Positions 24,610 through 36,439 of a DNA stretch of 64,000 nucleotides are shown piece after piece. The DNA comes from Amaurobius ferox. Lineage: Eukaryota; Arthropoda; Arachnida; Araneae; Amaurobiidae. A program made the position numbers and the translations under genes. The stretch covers positions 36,546,003-36,610,002 of the forward strand of contig OX578140.1 in the NCBI GenBank assembly GCA_951213105.1, written 5' to 3'. The stretch's first letter is position 1. The number at the start of each line of letters is the position of its first letter. The notes below the pieces were generated by a model, which saw only the letters and a program-made list of their open reading frames with translations, was not told the DNA's origin and ran no database searches.

Positions 24610-24960
24610 CCATTCCAGTTCAAAAGCCGTAAAACCAAACTTCACGCTAAATGAAACAAACTTAACCAACACGTTAAATGAAAACAAGCAGCAACCCATT
24701 CTAAATCTGTTTTAAAACAACGCCCGGAAGTCTGAGTTCTAAATTAATGTTTCGGTCCGAGAGGCATCCCCAGTCCATGTACGCAATCTTGTTTGAATCA
24801 GGAAGCCATTACTTTCCCTCTCTTTCAAGATAAGTTGCCCACAAATTGAAGAGAAAATCATCGCTCCTAACGCCAGATCCATCTGCGGCTGTAATTAAAT
24901 ACGAAATGTTTCAAGTGGATCTCAATGCAGTGCATCCTCTGAAACGCGCAAAAAATCCCA
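24610..24960 (+). repeat. Block X, copy 3
   Basis: CTAAATGAAACAAACTTAAC, TTCTAAATTAATGTTTCGGT, AATTGAAGAGAAAATCATCG and GCCAGATCCATCTGCGG align with copies 1, 2 and 4. The core with copy 4 is the most similar pair. Confidence 0.55.
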
Positions 24961-25991
24961 ACATTTTGTTCGTCGTTCCGGCTATATTCATTTTTGACTG
25001 TAGTCGGTGGTGGCTGACTATCGGCTATGTATCCGGCTGAAATCGGGATGCTACGAAAAATATAAACACGTTGAACCTTTATATTTTCAAACTTAATAAC
25101 TAGAAATATGAATAAATTTTACTTTTTGTTTGTTTCAGAAATAGTGTGCCATTTATGAATATAAAAATATGATTCCAATTATTTTTTTAATATTTTAATA
25201 TTTTAAGCTTAAAATATTATTATTTTAATATTTTAAGCTTTTTATTAAGAAATAGTTTATGTCCAAGCGAGTTTTCACTTCACTTTCTTTCACTCAAAAT
25301 ATCTTCTGAATGGTATAAAGTAGATATAAATAATATGTGACATAAATATTCAGTACAAAATGCAGTTTCTGGATCAATATTTCATTTTTACAAAACTCTT
25401 ATTCTGGTTTTGGAAAAATGATTTTGTGGAGATTTAAGATAAGGATTTCATGTAGCATAGATAAATCACAAAACTCGGCGGTTCGGACCAGGCCGGGCTG
25501 CGACTCAGAGATTTTCGAGTTGGGATTTCAAAATATGTTTGATATCATGTCGCGTTCGGGCTCTCAATCAATATCGCGCATAAAAGTTCAATATTCTCGC
25601 CCGAGCTAGCCTTCCTCTACCATGGTATTCCTTAACTTATTGCAATTATAGAAATCCACTGTAAAGAGATTTTATGACATCTGCATTTGTATTCTGTTAA
25701 ACTAAACTTTATTCCTGCTGTGAGGGAAAACACATTTGGATTATGACTGAAATAGAAGTTCAATGCAATACCTTAAATCTTGGCCTTACCTCATAGATAA
25801 AACTACCCGAGACATTATCCTCAGAGTTCGCTTCCAGGAATTGCGTTTATCTGCAGTGGAAGCCCTTACACGTTGATTTACATAGCAACGAAACAGCAGA
25901 CTTGCTGTCAAAGGAGGGCTGCAAACAGAACATTCCAACGAATTGTGCCCTCGCAGCCTTGTAAATTTGCTCTGCGTATAAATCAAAAAAA
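24961..25991. other. No gene seen
   Basis: Short ORFs at 25418 and 25786 lack family signatures and neighbours. Confidence 0.5.
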
Positions 25992-26750
25992 AAATCTGAT
26001 GTGAGCAGCACATGACTATCCCTGAAGACTTATATTAACGTTCTCTTTATTTTAATTAAATTTATTTCACTTTTAATTCAATTTTCGTTCTCATTCGGTA
26101 ACCGGGCTTAGTTTCAAAGGTGGTGTAGAGAAAGCACGAAAAACTAAAATATCTCGAGAACGGCTAGTCCTAGTGTAATGGTGTTGGTCTTATTCTTTTC
26201 ATCGTTAAAAATTACGTATTAAATCACCATTTAATGGATATATTTGAGTATACCCATTTCTTTAGTTTAGATTTGGACGGTTTTTGCGGGCCATTTTGCA
26301 AAAAAAGGCAGGTCATTTTTTTCCGAATCGTACCAAAATCTAATCAGCACCAGGGTAACCCACAAGTGATTCATCTACCGAATTTTGTGAAATTCGGTCC
26401 ATTAGTTTTTCAGTTAGAATGGATACAAACTTTTGCGGGCCATTTCGCAAAAAAAGACGGGTTCTTTTATCTCGAATCGTACCCAAAACTAATCAGCACC
26501 AGACTCGCTCACAAGTAACTTACCTACCAAATTTTGTGAAATTCGGTCCATTAGTTTTTTTAGTTAGAGTGGATACAAAATCTAGACAGACACACAGACA
26601 GACAGACACACACACAGACGTCACGCTAAAAATGGTTTTTTCGTATTCTAGAGGTCTCGAAACGTGTAGATCCGTCAAAAACTCGAGTTGCGATTTTCGG
26701 CATGATTCCAGTACTTTCCCTATACATTACCATGTATTGCAGGGAAAGTA
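25992..26750 (-). mobile_element. Family B HINE, copy 1
   Basis: A reverse copy. The 3' end CTGATGTGAGCAGCACATGA is at the left. The right end is a hairpin in which ACTTTCCCTATACATTACC pairs with GTATTGCAGGGAAAGT. Between them is a duplicated module containing AATTCGGTCCATTAGTTTTT (about 26391 and 26540). A GACAGACACACAGACGTCACG-type microsatellite follows (26580-26625). The two ~100-residue ORFs contain the repeated phrase VKFGPLVF and are repeat-derived, not genes. Confidence 0.72.
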
Positions 26751-27399
26751 ATAACAACCAATGTAACGTTCCTCCCCTTTATCCCTGGTATTCTGCAGGG
26801 CACCCAGGACTATCATTAGAGTTCAAGGTCCCAGACGGCATCAGACTACTTTGGTATATGAATACAAAATTATTTCTTCAAAAATCGAATAAGGATTTTG
26901 TAAAAATAAAATATTGATCCAGGAACTGGATTTCGTGCTGAATATTTATGTCACCTATGATTTATATCTATCTTATACAGTTCAGACGATATTGTGAGTG
27001 AATATAACTCCGTATACTCAGAAGCGGACATACTAGGCATATGAATTTTGAGTGTTTCAACAGTGTGTCATTTGCTTCCCAACTTGCCTTTGCTCTACTT
27101 CTCCTGTATCCATATTGTTGATTGTTTGGTTGTCTCCGTGCAACAGCTTTTAAACGAACAAGAACTGGTGGCTGAGCGAATCCTTCAGATTGGTTTTAAG
27201 TACTTGATCTAGGATATTCTTAGACCATGGGGTACAATAAATTCTATTTCTGGGGAGTTGAGAAGAATCTGCAATAGAAGTTATTTATCCTGCTCCACAT
27301 TTTTTCAGCCATACATAATATTTCCGTTAATTTAACTTAAAATTCTAACAACCAGCGTAAGCCAAAGACCACTGGAATGTTTCTTCTACAGGGTTCCTA
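26751..27399. other. No gene seen
   Basis: Spacer between the family B copy and the Z element. Nothing recognised. Confidence 0.55.
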
Positions 27400-28112
27400 G
27401 GGAAGTTCCCAAGTGTCCCAATAACTTTGTAAGGAAAGGTCCATGAATAAACAAGTATAGTAAAATAATCCGCCCGATAACAACCCGATCAAATAAAAGC
27501 GATCCCTGGTGAAAAATTAAAAAATTATGTACGAAAAACTCGGCGACAAAGTGAGTTAGACGATGAAACCAATTACAAAGTCGTAGAAAGCATTGTCTAA
27601 TTAGTAGAAATCGACACTAAAACTTTTACAGGAGGCATATATTAGACAATGGCTGTAGAGTTATTGACCAATGGCTGTCCTATTCAGGTATTAAACAACC
27701 TGAACAGACATCTAGTGCAAACCTGTTTTAAATGCTTTCCGTTGAGACGATGTACATTTGAATTCCCGAAAGAATATTACCGCGTACTTGACAAGCATTG
27801 CAGGTGTCACCGTGTTAGAGGCCCTGATGATGCAGCATTTTAACAGGTATATATTGACTTCGCGTTTCGTTCGTTTCTGGTGTCGATTTCTAATCATTAG
27901 ATAATACTCTACAGTTTTGCAGTTGGCTTTTTTTCGTCTTCATCGCCAAGTTCTTTATCCTAACTTTTTTAAACTCTCCGCTATGGACGCTGCAGTCACT
28001 TTTTATGGATCGGGCAAGGTCACTTTACTATAGGTATACCCAACGTGTAAACTCACCTAAGAAATACCTTTCCTTGCAAAATTAATGGAACGCTTAAGGA
28101 CTGTCCTGGGAC
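27400..28112. mobile_element. Inverted-repeat DNA element (family Z)
   Basis: The two ends are imperfect inverted repeats of roughly 75-100 bp. The left has CCAATAACTTTGTAAGGAAA. The right, read inward, has CCATTAATTTTGCAAGGAAA, and both continue through ATAGTAAA and GCCCGAT. The interior shows no transposase. Related sequences occur at 3335-3790 (right half) and 16425-16570 (interior). This is an old MITE-like family whose superfamily is unknown. Confidence 0.6.
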
Positions 28113-28114
28113 CC

Positions 28115-28480
28115 CCCCCCCGCATAAAGCCAAATTTGTAGCTAAATGAAACAAATTTAACCGCGCTTATTAAATACCACGAAACAAAACACGCGGTAAC
28201 CCATTAAAACCTCAACAACGCGCACTAAAATTGGGTTCTAGATTAATGTTTCATTTTCCAAAAGAGCCGGTCTCCCGTGCGCAATGCTATTTTAATCTAG
28301 GGGCCCATTAACTTTCCTCTCTTTCAAAATCTGCGCCACGCCACCTTGAATATTACGAATTGAAGAGAAAATCATCGCTCCCAGCGCCAAATCCATCTGT
28401 GGCCGAGATTAAATCCGAAATATTGTGAGCCGGTCCGGGTATAACATCGTCTAAACACGCAAACATCTAGAATAAAATTT
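28115..28480 (+). repeat. Block X, copy 4
   Basis: CTAAATGAAACAAATTTAAC, GCGGTAACCCATTAAAACC, TTCTAGATTAATGTTTCATT, AATTGAAGAGAAAATCATCG and CAAATCCATCTGTGGCCG. It follows the Z element immediately after a C-run. Confidence 0.55.
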
Positions 28481-28604
28481 TCGCATTTTGTTTCTCGTCC
28501 TGAATGGTTTTCGTTTGTTCATCGTGAGTGGTTGCTATGCGTCGACAGCTTAAGGAAAATAAATTAGAAACGTTTTATGAGGCCTTTGACTTTCCTTACA
28601 TGAA

Positions 28605-28765
28605 TAGTATGTGTAAAGAGCCTTGCTGCCCCAACAGGGAATCGAACCCTGGATCTCCGAACAGGCTAGCCGGCGCTCTACCGTTGAGCTACTGGGAAGC
28701 AATTGCAAGCTCCTATTGTCAAAGTAGACTCTGCATTCTCCACCCCTCTACTGTCAGATTGAGGG
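28605..28765 (-). mobile_element. tRNA-derived SINE, second family, copy 1
   Basis: The minus strand has GTAGCTCAACGGTAGAGC (A box), then CCAGGGTTCGATTCCCTG (B box inside a T-arm stem) and GGGGCAGCAAGGCTCT. Flanking body sequence (AGACTCTGCAT in complement) is shared with copies at 28985 and 57540, so it is a repeat rather than a working tRNA gene. The anticodon arm does not fold convincingly. Confidence 0.75.
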
Positions 28766-28984
28766 GGCGCAACTAACAATCTGACTGATCACCTTCTGCT
28801 ATTTTTACCTCAGGTTAGCCTCCTAATATTGCTATTCTTAACCAGGTTAGTATCCTACGTGGTCGTTAACCTCTCAATTTGAAATCGGCGCTCAATCTTC
28901 CAGAGTCCACTGAATCCGTACTAGTCGTACTAGGGTCACTTTCAGACCTTTAACATCTTTGATCTAACCCCCAGGGTTGATATG

Positions 28985-29118
28985 TTCGGTCGCCATTGTG
29001 TAGAGCCTTGCAGCCCCAGCTGGGAATCGAACCCTAGATCTCCGAACTGGCCAGCCTGTGCTCTACCGTTAAACTACTGGGACGAAATTGCAAGCTCTTA
29101 TAATCGAAGTGGACTCTG
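28985..29118 (-). mobile_element. tRNA-derived SINE, second family, copy 2
   Basis: The minus strand carries GTAGTTTAACGGTAGAGC and CTAGGGTTCGATTCCCAG with the same flanking segments as copy 1. Its end (GGACTCTGCAT) directly abuts the truncated 5' part of the family A element at 29119, so one of the two inserted at the edge of the other. Confidence 0.75.
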
Positions 29119-29976
29119 CATATGTAACGGAGTCGAAAAGTCGACAGAAGAGCACGTATTAATCATCCCTGAAATCGAATCGAGCGTTTCTGAAATGTTA
29201 TCCGTGTGTGTATGTATGCATGTATATTAGTGCGTATGTATGCGTGTATGATAGTGTGTATGTATACGTGCATGATAGTGTATGCGATATCTTATGAATG
29301 AGTAAAGCGTTTCGAAAATAATTTGATAAGATTATTACAATCAATGAATCCTGGAACACTATTTAAACGTAATAGAATATTCTAAAGATCCCCCCCCCCC
29401 CGATTTCCTAACGAATTTTAAATAAATCATTAAAAACTAGGATTTCAACAATAATTTATTAATAGTCATTTCACACATAATTTTTCATTAGAAAACGAAT
29501 GATGAAAATTTAACAGGCAAACATACACCATTCTCGAGATACTGCGCGATTTACAAATACGCTTATCAAAAATTACATAACATTAAAAAGTAGTAAGTAA
29601 GATGTTATTTTTCCATATGCAATAATGTGCAACACATTTGTTAGCATTATTCTAGTGGATTTAGTTCGTTCCGTTCACGTGAAAAGATACATTTTGTAAT
29701 AGTTTTGTATTTTAACTCCCACGAATTCGCCAATAGTCATTTATATCACGAATTAAATGTCAATTACATTTTGATGAAGATTTTGCTCTTGAGTAATAAA
29801 TAAGTTACTCTGTTTGGACTCATAAGTAGCCAAACGCGCTTAATTTCAATTTATGTGGTGTCAATTCAATGCCGAAAACATTGTACTACGGATCTTGTAT
29901 AGTCTTATGTCGCTGCCAAAAAAAAATCAAAGTAATTGCGTTGCGAAGAGAAAGTCATGTGCTGCCCACATCAGAT
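29119..29976 (+). mobile_element. Family A-like HINE, copy 4, 5' hairpin missing
   Basis: It begins at TGTAACGGAGTCGAAAAG, lacking the 5' hairpin, directly after a SINE. It has a (TGTATG)n-like microsatellite (about 29203-29285) and a C-run at 29390. It ends AGAAAGTCATGTGCTGCCCA, the 3' repeat plus hairpin. ORFs inside are not genes. Confidence 0.65.
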
Positions 29977-30472
29977 TGTTTTTTATATGCATCAATATAT
30001 TTTCTATATATTTGTATCCCATGATCATTTACGAAAGAGTAATATCTAGGAAAAAATTAAATCTAAGAAAATGCTTGAAAAACTATTTGCCCTGCATTAA
30101 TTTTTCCTTTCGTATCTTACTTTTTTAGGATATGTTTCAAAAATACGAGTCTGCTGTTTTTTTTTTTTTTCATTTTATTTCATCAAGCTATATAATCTCC
30201 TATTTCACGAAAATAATTTATGCCAAAGAAGCAATTTATTAGGTGTTTTTTCTTCTTCACAAAGCTCTGTCTTAGTATTTCAAACAAGTGGCTTCCTTGT
30301 CATCACATTTTGGGAAAATTGACACCTGATATTTATAGCATGGATCAAAAGACTAGACGTTTTCTTTTCAATCTTTTGTCCAACATGAAATAAAAAAAAA
30401 ATCACTTTGAAACTAAAGGAAGCCTTAGAAAAAGAAGGAACCTTATTTAGAATATTTTTATTAATAAAATAA
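29977..30472. other. No gene seen
   Basis: AT-rich with T-runs. A 91-codon ORF at 29853-30128 straddles the A element boundary and is not supported. Confidence 0.55.
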
Positions 30473-31959
30473 CACTGATCGGCACAATCATTATATATAT
30501 ATATATATGGAAAAGTAAAGCTTTGATTAACTCAAAATTGTGCATGAAGATAGCAAATGTGTTTATGCATTAAAGAAAACAAGAATTATGTACAAAGATG
30601 AAAAATATTTACTTTTCATAAGTTATATGATGACGTCACATTTGGGTCATTTACAAAATTATGTTTAAAGGCAAACAAAACTTACATTAATATGGTATGT
30701 GACTTTACAACGATTTTCCATGCTTTCAAAGAGGTGATCAACCATCGCAGATGCGAGCAATGGCCATTCCTCCAGTAGGGCAGTTTCCAACTCTCTGAGA
30801 CTGGTTGGAGGAGGTAAACGTACAGAGACAGCACGCCAGAGGGCATCCCAAAGGTTTTCAACGGGATTAAGATCGGGGGAATACGCCGGCCACTTCATAA
30901 GAGAAATGCCCTCACTTTCCAGGTATTCGTCAACGATGTTAGCTCGATGGGGACGGGCATTATCGTCCATAAAGAGGAAATCAGAACCAACTTCTGCAAC
31001 GTAGAGTCACGCAATGGGGTCTAGGACTTCATCCCGATACCGCGCAGACGTCACAGAACCGCCTTTAAAGATGTGCAGCTCTGTGCGATATCCCATTGAA
31101 ATTCCAGCCCACACCATGACGTTGCCACCTCTGAATGCTTAATCTTCGATGATGTTCTTATCCTGATTGCGTGTGCCTCATTCTCTCCAGACCCTTACAC
31201 GCTTATCATCTGATTCCAGAGCAAATCTGGGCTCGTCCGTGAACAGGACGTTGCACCAATCTGAGACAGTCCAATTGACATGTTGACGACACCACTTTAA
31301 TCTTGCCCCTCTAGCTTGGACGGTTAGTGTAACACAAAAACGTGGTACTCGGGCGTACAGTCCCTTCACGTGGTGCTTTCGGCGCACAGTACTGGCAGTT
31401 ATTGTCTTACCAAGTGCAGCTGCAACCATGGATGTAACAGTTGTGGAGGTCGCTCGTCGATTCCGCTTGGCTACTATAGCAATATACCGATCGTCAGAAG
31501 GGGTGGTAACCCTTGGACGACCGGGCACAGGTCTCCGGACAACTGTTTGACTTGTTTGGAATTGTTACCATAATCGAGAAATTACCGAATGATCAACTCC
31601 AAAGAAAATAGCGACATCTTTGACCGTCCTGCTTCAATGCGTCCGACAGCACGATAGCGCTCAGTGTCTGTCATTCGTCTTCTTTCAGCCATAGAAACAC
31701 GAATATCATAAAAATAATCCTACAAAAGTTATAAACACTCCGTATCAGCATTTAAATACACCTCCTCAAACCCTTCAGAATGCTGGCGTCTTTAACGACT
31801 GCCTAATTGGCATATATCCGGAGAGTCAATCGTGTTGGCTGTAACATACGAAATTTGAATACTGCTATCTACATCCGCAGCGATTTTCAGCCACTCAATT
31901 TCAAATACGCTTTCAAAAATAAAAATTTGCATTGCGTGTTTAACTTTTGGAAGTCAGTG
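30473..31959 (-). mobile_element. Tc1-like DD34E transposon (ends tentative)
   Basis: This region surrounds the broken Tc1 transposase at 30665-31692. The right end may be CAGTG followed by TA at 31959-31961, reading inward CACTGACTTCCAAAAG. The left end has CACTGA near 30473, but the adjoining sequence is disturbed by a (TA)n run, after which ggaaaagtaaag loosely resembles the right terminus. The inverted repeats are therefore weak, and the boundaries rest partly on the usual 1.3-1.6 kb size of the family. Confidence 0.5.
30665..31692 (-). pseudogene. Tc1-like (DD34E) transposase pseudogene
   Basis: The minus strand reads MAERRRMTDTERYRAVGRIE at the putative start (31692), a helix-turn-helix N-terminus. 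There is a frameshift near 31625, then KDVAIFFGVDHSVISRLW ending in an in-frame stop. A long open piece follows (31528-31178) with GRPRVTTPSDD and the first catalytic motif FTDEPRF. After more stops comes MDDNARPHRA, then SPDLNPVENLWDAL. Exactly 34 residues separate the second Asp from the Glu, the DD34E spacing of Tc1 enzymes. All three catalytic residues survive, but at least one frameshift and three or more stops make the gene dead. Confidence 0.9.
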
Positions 31960-31961
31960 TA

Positions 31962-33501
31962 TTTGCTTCTTGAAAAAAATTAAAATAACTTTTATAATTT
32001 TGACATTGCTGAATCCAAATATGACAGTCGAATTGCTGCAACACCCTCCGTTGTAAAATTAGAAAGAATTGTATTAAAGAATTATTAATTAGATTAAAAT
32101 ATTATATTAAAAGATTATTAGGATTTTTATTTTTTTTTAAATATGTAAAATTGTTTGCAAGGTATAAAGGACAATTGTAATACAAATTGTCTGAAAAACG
32201 TAATTTTTACCTACACTAATTCTTTTTACCTTTATAATTTTTGAGCAAAGCGAATTCCATTCTCCATTCCTAACAAAGCGAAACCAACATTTGCCTGGAT
32301 TTTGTGATTCCTTTTACTGGAAAACTACAATAGGTAGGAAGATGAAATTGTGCATACATACGTGAAATTGCACGCAGATTTGCAGAATCACAATTTCAAT
32401 TATTAAAATCCTGGACTTAGAAAGGAAATAAAACGCCTATGGATAAAACGCTTGAAAATTATATAAAGCTTTGAGAATTATATCTAAGGGTCACTAGTGT
32501 TAGTAAAGTAGCTCCTATTGTTAATTGACACAACAAAAAGACGTATTTAGTATATGTATTTTTGATTATTTTTAAATGAAGTGGGTACCCTAATTGTAAG
32601 AATAATTAACCAGTATTTTTTCACAGTTTTAAAATAGAGTACAGAATAATTGGAGATAAAAATAACTTGAAAGGTAAAATAATTTTGAATACGTAGGAAT
32701 ATTCTTTATTGTTTCAGTTCTAATTTGCATTGCGTTCATAATTTATTTTTACAAAATTGACAGTTGAAATAAATATTTTAAACTCTTCACCATAGAAATG
32801 CATAGAATGCAGGCCTACTTATCTTATCCTAGCGCCACCTGAATTATTATCTCAACTCAAAAGATATTGGCGTTTTCTTAATATGAAGATTTACCTCCAT
32901 ACATTTACCTCCTTGATTAAAACGAACTGCAGCAGGGCGAAACAACCATTTTTAAACCGCGCATTCTCAATACGTTTCCGACAAATAACAAGTACACAAC
33001 TTTTAAGGGGACAGTGGACGTTGAAATATTTTTTATTTATTTATTGACTTAGAAACATGAAAATTTGTATACATATTCTTCTTAACATTACTATATAAAA
33101 TACCATTAAATTTTTTTCAATTTTATAAAAAAAAAATGTTTAACGAAAATTTGAAAATGCTCCTTGCGTGCCATTTGTTCACATTTTTGATTCATTTTAC
33201 ATTATGATCACTCAGAAACATATTATGAACAAATTTGGGTATTCATTTTTAAATCCCTTAGAAAGTTAATTTTTTTAAAATATTTTTCTGCATTAAAACT
33301 TAATTTTCATCATTTATTTGGGTTATTATTTACTTTTAATTACCTTAATAAAGTCCAATTATAAAATGCATACCCAGTTTCATTAAAAAGTATGAATGGT
33401 GTCTTCTTGCCAAATTTCATGCATCTCAACCAAAAATTAAGACGCATGGAGCATTTTAAGAATATAAAACCTTTGAAAATTCCATTTCGAAAAAAATGCA
33501 T
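31962..33501. other. No gene seen
   Basis: AT-rich, with stop codons dense in all frames. Confidence 0.6.
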
Positions 33502-33505
33502 TTAA

Positions 33506-33745
33506 CCTTTTGCTTACGGGTGGGACAGCGTCCATCCCAAACGAAGAACCTCTCAAGAAGACAGGTATTTGGCATACCCTATCCCAAAGAGCTCTACCCC
33601 CCTTTGCAGGCATTGGCGTCCATGGAAATCGCGGACAGAAACATTGAAGGGGGGTCGAACTCTTCGGGATAGGGTATGTCAAATACCTGTCTTTTTGAGA
33701 GGTTCTTCGTTTGGGATGAACGCTATCCCACCCGTAAGCAAAAGG
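33506..33745. mobile_element. piggyBac-type MITE with TTAA target duplication, copy 1
   Basis: A 240 bp foldback element. Terminal inverted repeats of about 85 bp begin CCTTTTGCTTACGGGTGGGA and are nearly perfect. TTAA flanks both sides (33502-33505 and 33746-33749), the target of piggyBac-superfamily transposases. It has no coding capacity; the two overlapping ORFs on opposite strands only reflect the palindrome. Confidence 0.88.
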
Positions 33746-34049
33746 TTAAATGTGTAAAACAATGTTATATATTTAAAAAAAAAATTTTAGTCGAGTTTTT
33801 GCTCATTTCAACGTCCACAGTCCCCTTAAATAGCTAATCAAAGAGTATGCGCTTGCATTCCTGTGTATTAAATACGTTTTTGTGAAAATGAAATTAACTT
33901 AACGTTTAAAATTAAATTAACTAGAATGGGACTCGACTCTATCATACCAGAATCCATTTTAAGGTTCTTCTAATTTTAATTTTTTTTTTTACAATTTTGC
34001 AAGAAATTAATTTTTAATATGTATTGTTGGTCCAACGAGCACAATTATA

Positions 34050-34626
34050 GCATGTTACCCTTCATTTTAAAGGGCTTGTCAAACTTGGTATCAACTTTCA
34101 ATTGATACCAAGTTTGACAATGTACGGGAGAAAACTAGCCCCCCCCCCCCCCCCCCCAAAGGGGGCTAATGATGTCACAAACACAAAACATGTATCGCAG
34201 CTATTTTGCCTTACATTGATTGAAAATGTTAAGTTTCGCGAGCCTTGAGCCATAAAAGCCCCGTTTTATGCATAATTATATCAACAGTTTTTTTCTATGC
34301 TGCCTTGTTAAGAAAACATAAGAATTTAAATAAAATTTTATAATTGATTTTTTTAATTTTTTCGCTAAAATATAAAAAAATTCTATCTAGTTTATATTTT
34401 TTGTTAACAAAGCCGTATGTAAAGTTTCGTAAAAATCCATTAATATTTGTGGCAACCAACTATCGTGTACACAAAAAAATCGACCACAGACAGACGGACG
34501 TCACTCTAAAAATATTTAAAACTTACTCAGGAGGTCATAAGACATATATTGGCATCAAAATCTGGAAATTGAAAATTTTGGGTGAAAACGATACTTTAGC
34601 TATGTATTCTTAAATATGAAAAAGTA
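34050..34626 (-). repeat. Family D Helentron-like repeat, copy 2
   Basis: A reverse copy sharing GTGTACACAAAAAAATCGAC, CAGACAGACGGACGTCA, CAAAGCCGTATGTAAAGTTT and GGGGGCTAATGATGTCAC with the 22.7 kb copy. It includes a perfect 16 bp stem (TCAAACTTGGTATCAA and its complement, 34079-34117) and a long C-run near 34138-34157. Confidence 0.55.
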
Positions 34627-34719
34627 AAAATAAATTCTGAAAAAAAGCAAGTTTGTCGACGTCCTCCCCTGCACAACAGTGATGCATCGATAAGAAAGAA
34701 AATAAACTTTAATCAAAAA

Positions 34720-35030
34720 TGAACGAAATTGAACTAAATTGAATTGAAATTGCAGTCTAAGGGTGTAGACTGTAGGTAAATTCAATTCAAAACAATGCTA
34801 TATAAATCTTATCATTATACAAAATTGATATTATGCAAAATTTTCGAAACTATTTCATCTGCCTACAACAATTTTGCAGTTTTGCAATTTTGCAGTTTTC
34901 AATTCCCTTCGACAATTATATATCCCAATTATATATATCCCTTCGACAATTTTGCATAATATCAATTTTGCGTAATGAAAATTTATAGTTTTGAATTGGA
35001 TCTGCCTATACCCTCAATTTGTTTCAATTT
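34720..35030. repeat. Imperfect inverted repeat
   Basis: The left arm (AAATTGAATTGAAATTG, GTGTAGACTGTAGGTAAATT, AAAATTGATATTATGCAAAA) is mirrored at the right (TTTTGCATAATATCAATTTT, AATTGGATCTGCCTATACCC, CAATTTGTTTCAATTT). The loop repeats TTTTGCAATTTTGCAGTTTT and CCCTTCGACAATT. It looks like a MITE of unknown family. Confidence 0.55.
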
Positions 35031-35112
35031 GGCATGTTATTAAAATTTCTTTTCGGCGTTTCCATTCGCCACTGTTACGTAAGGGAAAACATTGAAAAAC
35101 TGTTTTCTTCCC

Positions 35113-35400
35113 TCATAATTTATTGATTAACGTTATTACGAACTTGTGAAACATGCCAATACCACTTTTGAACTCAACTGTTTGACTCATTTGTACTCGC
35201 TCTAACTTTGTTAAGGCCAACAAGTCTCCATAGAAAACATGGATGGATTCTTTGAGTATCAAGCTGGCTGTTGCAACCTCTTGCTGCCTGAGATCAATCT
35301 TTCTGATATTTGAAGCCGGCTGCGTGTTAAGATTATATTTGTCAGCCTCCATGACAAATATAATCCACAAAATTGTTGCACACAAGTTTTCTTGCTGATG
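35113..35400 (-). CDS. Unrecognised open segment, possible coding remnant
   Basis: The minus strand is open for about 95 codons (MEADKYNLNTQPASNIRKI, QEVATASLILKESIHVF, LTKLERVQMSQTVEFKSG). It is balanced in composition and more GC-rich than its flanks. No homologue or domain comes to mind, and no splice or start evidence is decisive. It may be a remnant of a mobile-element protein or chance. Confidence 0.2.
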   Translation of the reverse strand, partial: HQQENLCATILWIIFVMEADKYNLNTQPASNIRKIDLRQQEVATASLILKESIHVFYGDLLALTKLERVQMSQTVEFKSGIGMFHKFVITLINKL

Positions 35401-36229
35401 CTATAGATATCAACTATGATGTCTATGATGTATAGATATAGATATCAGCTATGATATCAACTATAAATATCATGCTGATGAATATATAAAAAGCACAAAA
35501 ACTGATCCGTTGATGCTGATATCCGCAATGGTACTTTACTTTGGAAACGACTCTGTAAGCGGATTCTTTGAGTATGTATGCAAGATATTGAAAATTTTTT
35601 CGGGATGTTGAGAATTTTTTCGGGGATGTTGGGAATTTTTTCCTACCGGTGTCAGCTGCAAATGAAATTGTGAAAACGCGTTTTATTCAAAGTCTAGTTT
35701 TAATTTGCAGTCAGCCTCTACAGAATGAGTCAGAATTGGGTGAAAGCCCAATTTCAATTTTCCCATTATACCTATTTTGGTAATTGTTTGCGTTAATTCT
35801 GTTGTAAATATCTTCAGATAAATATCTTCATCGTTCTAATTGTACAAGGTATCTTTAATGAGACTACTTAATGTACAGCTCAACTTTTTCTACTTGAAAC
35901 TTTTTTTGCTCAAGGGAAGAAGGGTACAGCACAACTTTTTCTAGTTGAACTTTTTTTAACTTTCTCAAGGGAACTTTTTTGCCGAATATAAAAATGTTGA
36001 TCCCCAATTTTTATGAAAATAAAAGTAAAAACACCCACCTGTAAAAAAATATATGAAACAATTCTGAATTTAATTTTCACAAATTTTCAAATTGGGGGTA
36101 TGTATATATAAAACCAATTGCCAAAGCCCAAAAAATGAGGTCAACTATGATGAAACACCCTGTTTTAATAGGTACATTCATACTATGCAGGTACATTAAG
36201 ACATTTTTATACATTCATAGGACATTCAG

Positions 36230-36232
<3 letters not shown>
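35401..36232. other. No gene seen
   Basis: Short repeats of ATAGATATCAACTATGAT (35405-35470), GGGATGTTGAGAATTTTTTC (35600-35640) and CAACTTTTTCTA (35880-35965). No gene. Confidence 0.55.

Positions 36233-36296
<64 letters not shown>
36233..36296. repeat. (TA)n microsatellite
   Basis: An uninterrupted TA tract of about 64 bp, with GGTACATTCA-like sequence on both sides. The ORF of repeated I-Y residues across it is meaningless. Confidence 0.95.
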
Positions 36297-36298
<2 letters not shown>

Positions 36299-36439
36299 TA
36301 CATTCAGATATTTTCCTATCAGAAAAATACCCAGTTTAATTCGCAAAATAAAAAAGTAATTCACTGTATCTGTAAACCTGACACCACGTGATAATAAAAT
36401 GCAAATTTAAATTTTATCAAAGAAATGTGGCGTTTCATT

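Noticed and set aside
26234..26751. Overlapping ~100-residue ORFs with a repeated VKFGPLVF motif, also at 37225 and 61235, suggesting a small gene family
   Set aside because: They lie wholly inside family B repeats, lack conserved starts and stops, and shift frame between copies. The amino-acid repeat only reflects the duplicated DNA module.
28640..28712. Possible functional tRNA gene (A and B boxes and a good T-arm)
   Set aside because: The anticodon arm and acceptor stem are poor, and the flanking sequence is shared with two other copies, so it is a SINE.
36135..36359. ORF of alternating I-Y residues (also at 46215 and 56783)
   Set aside because: Translation of (TA)n microsatellites.
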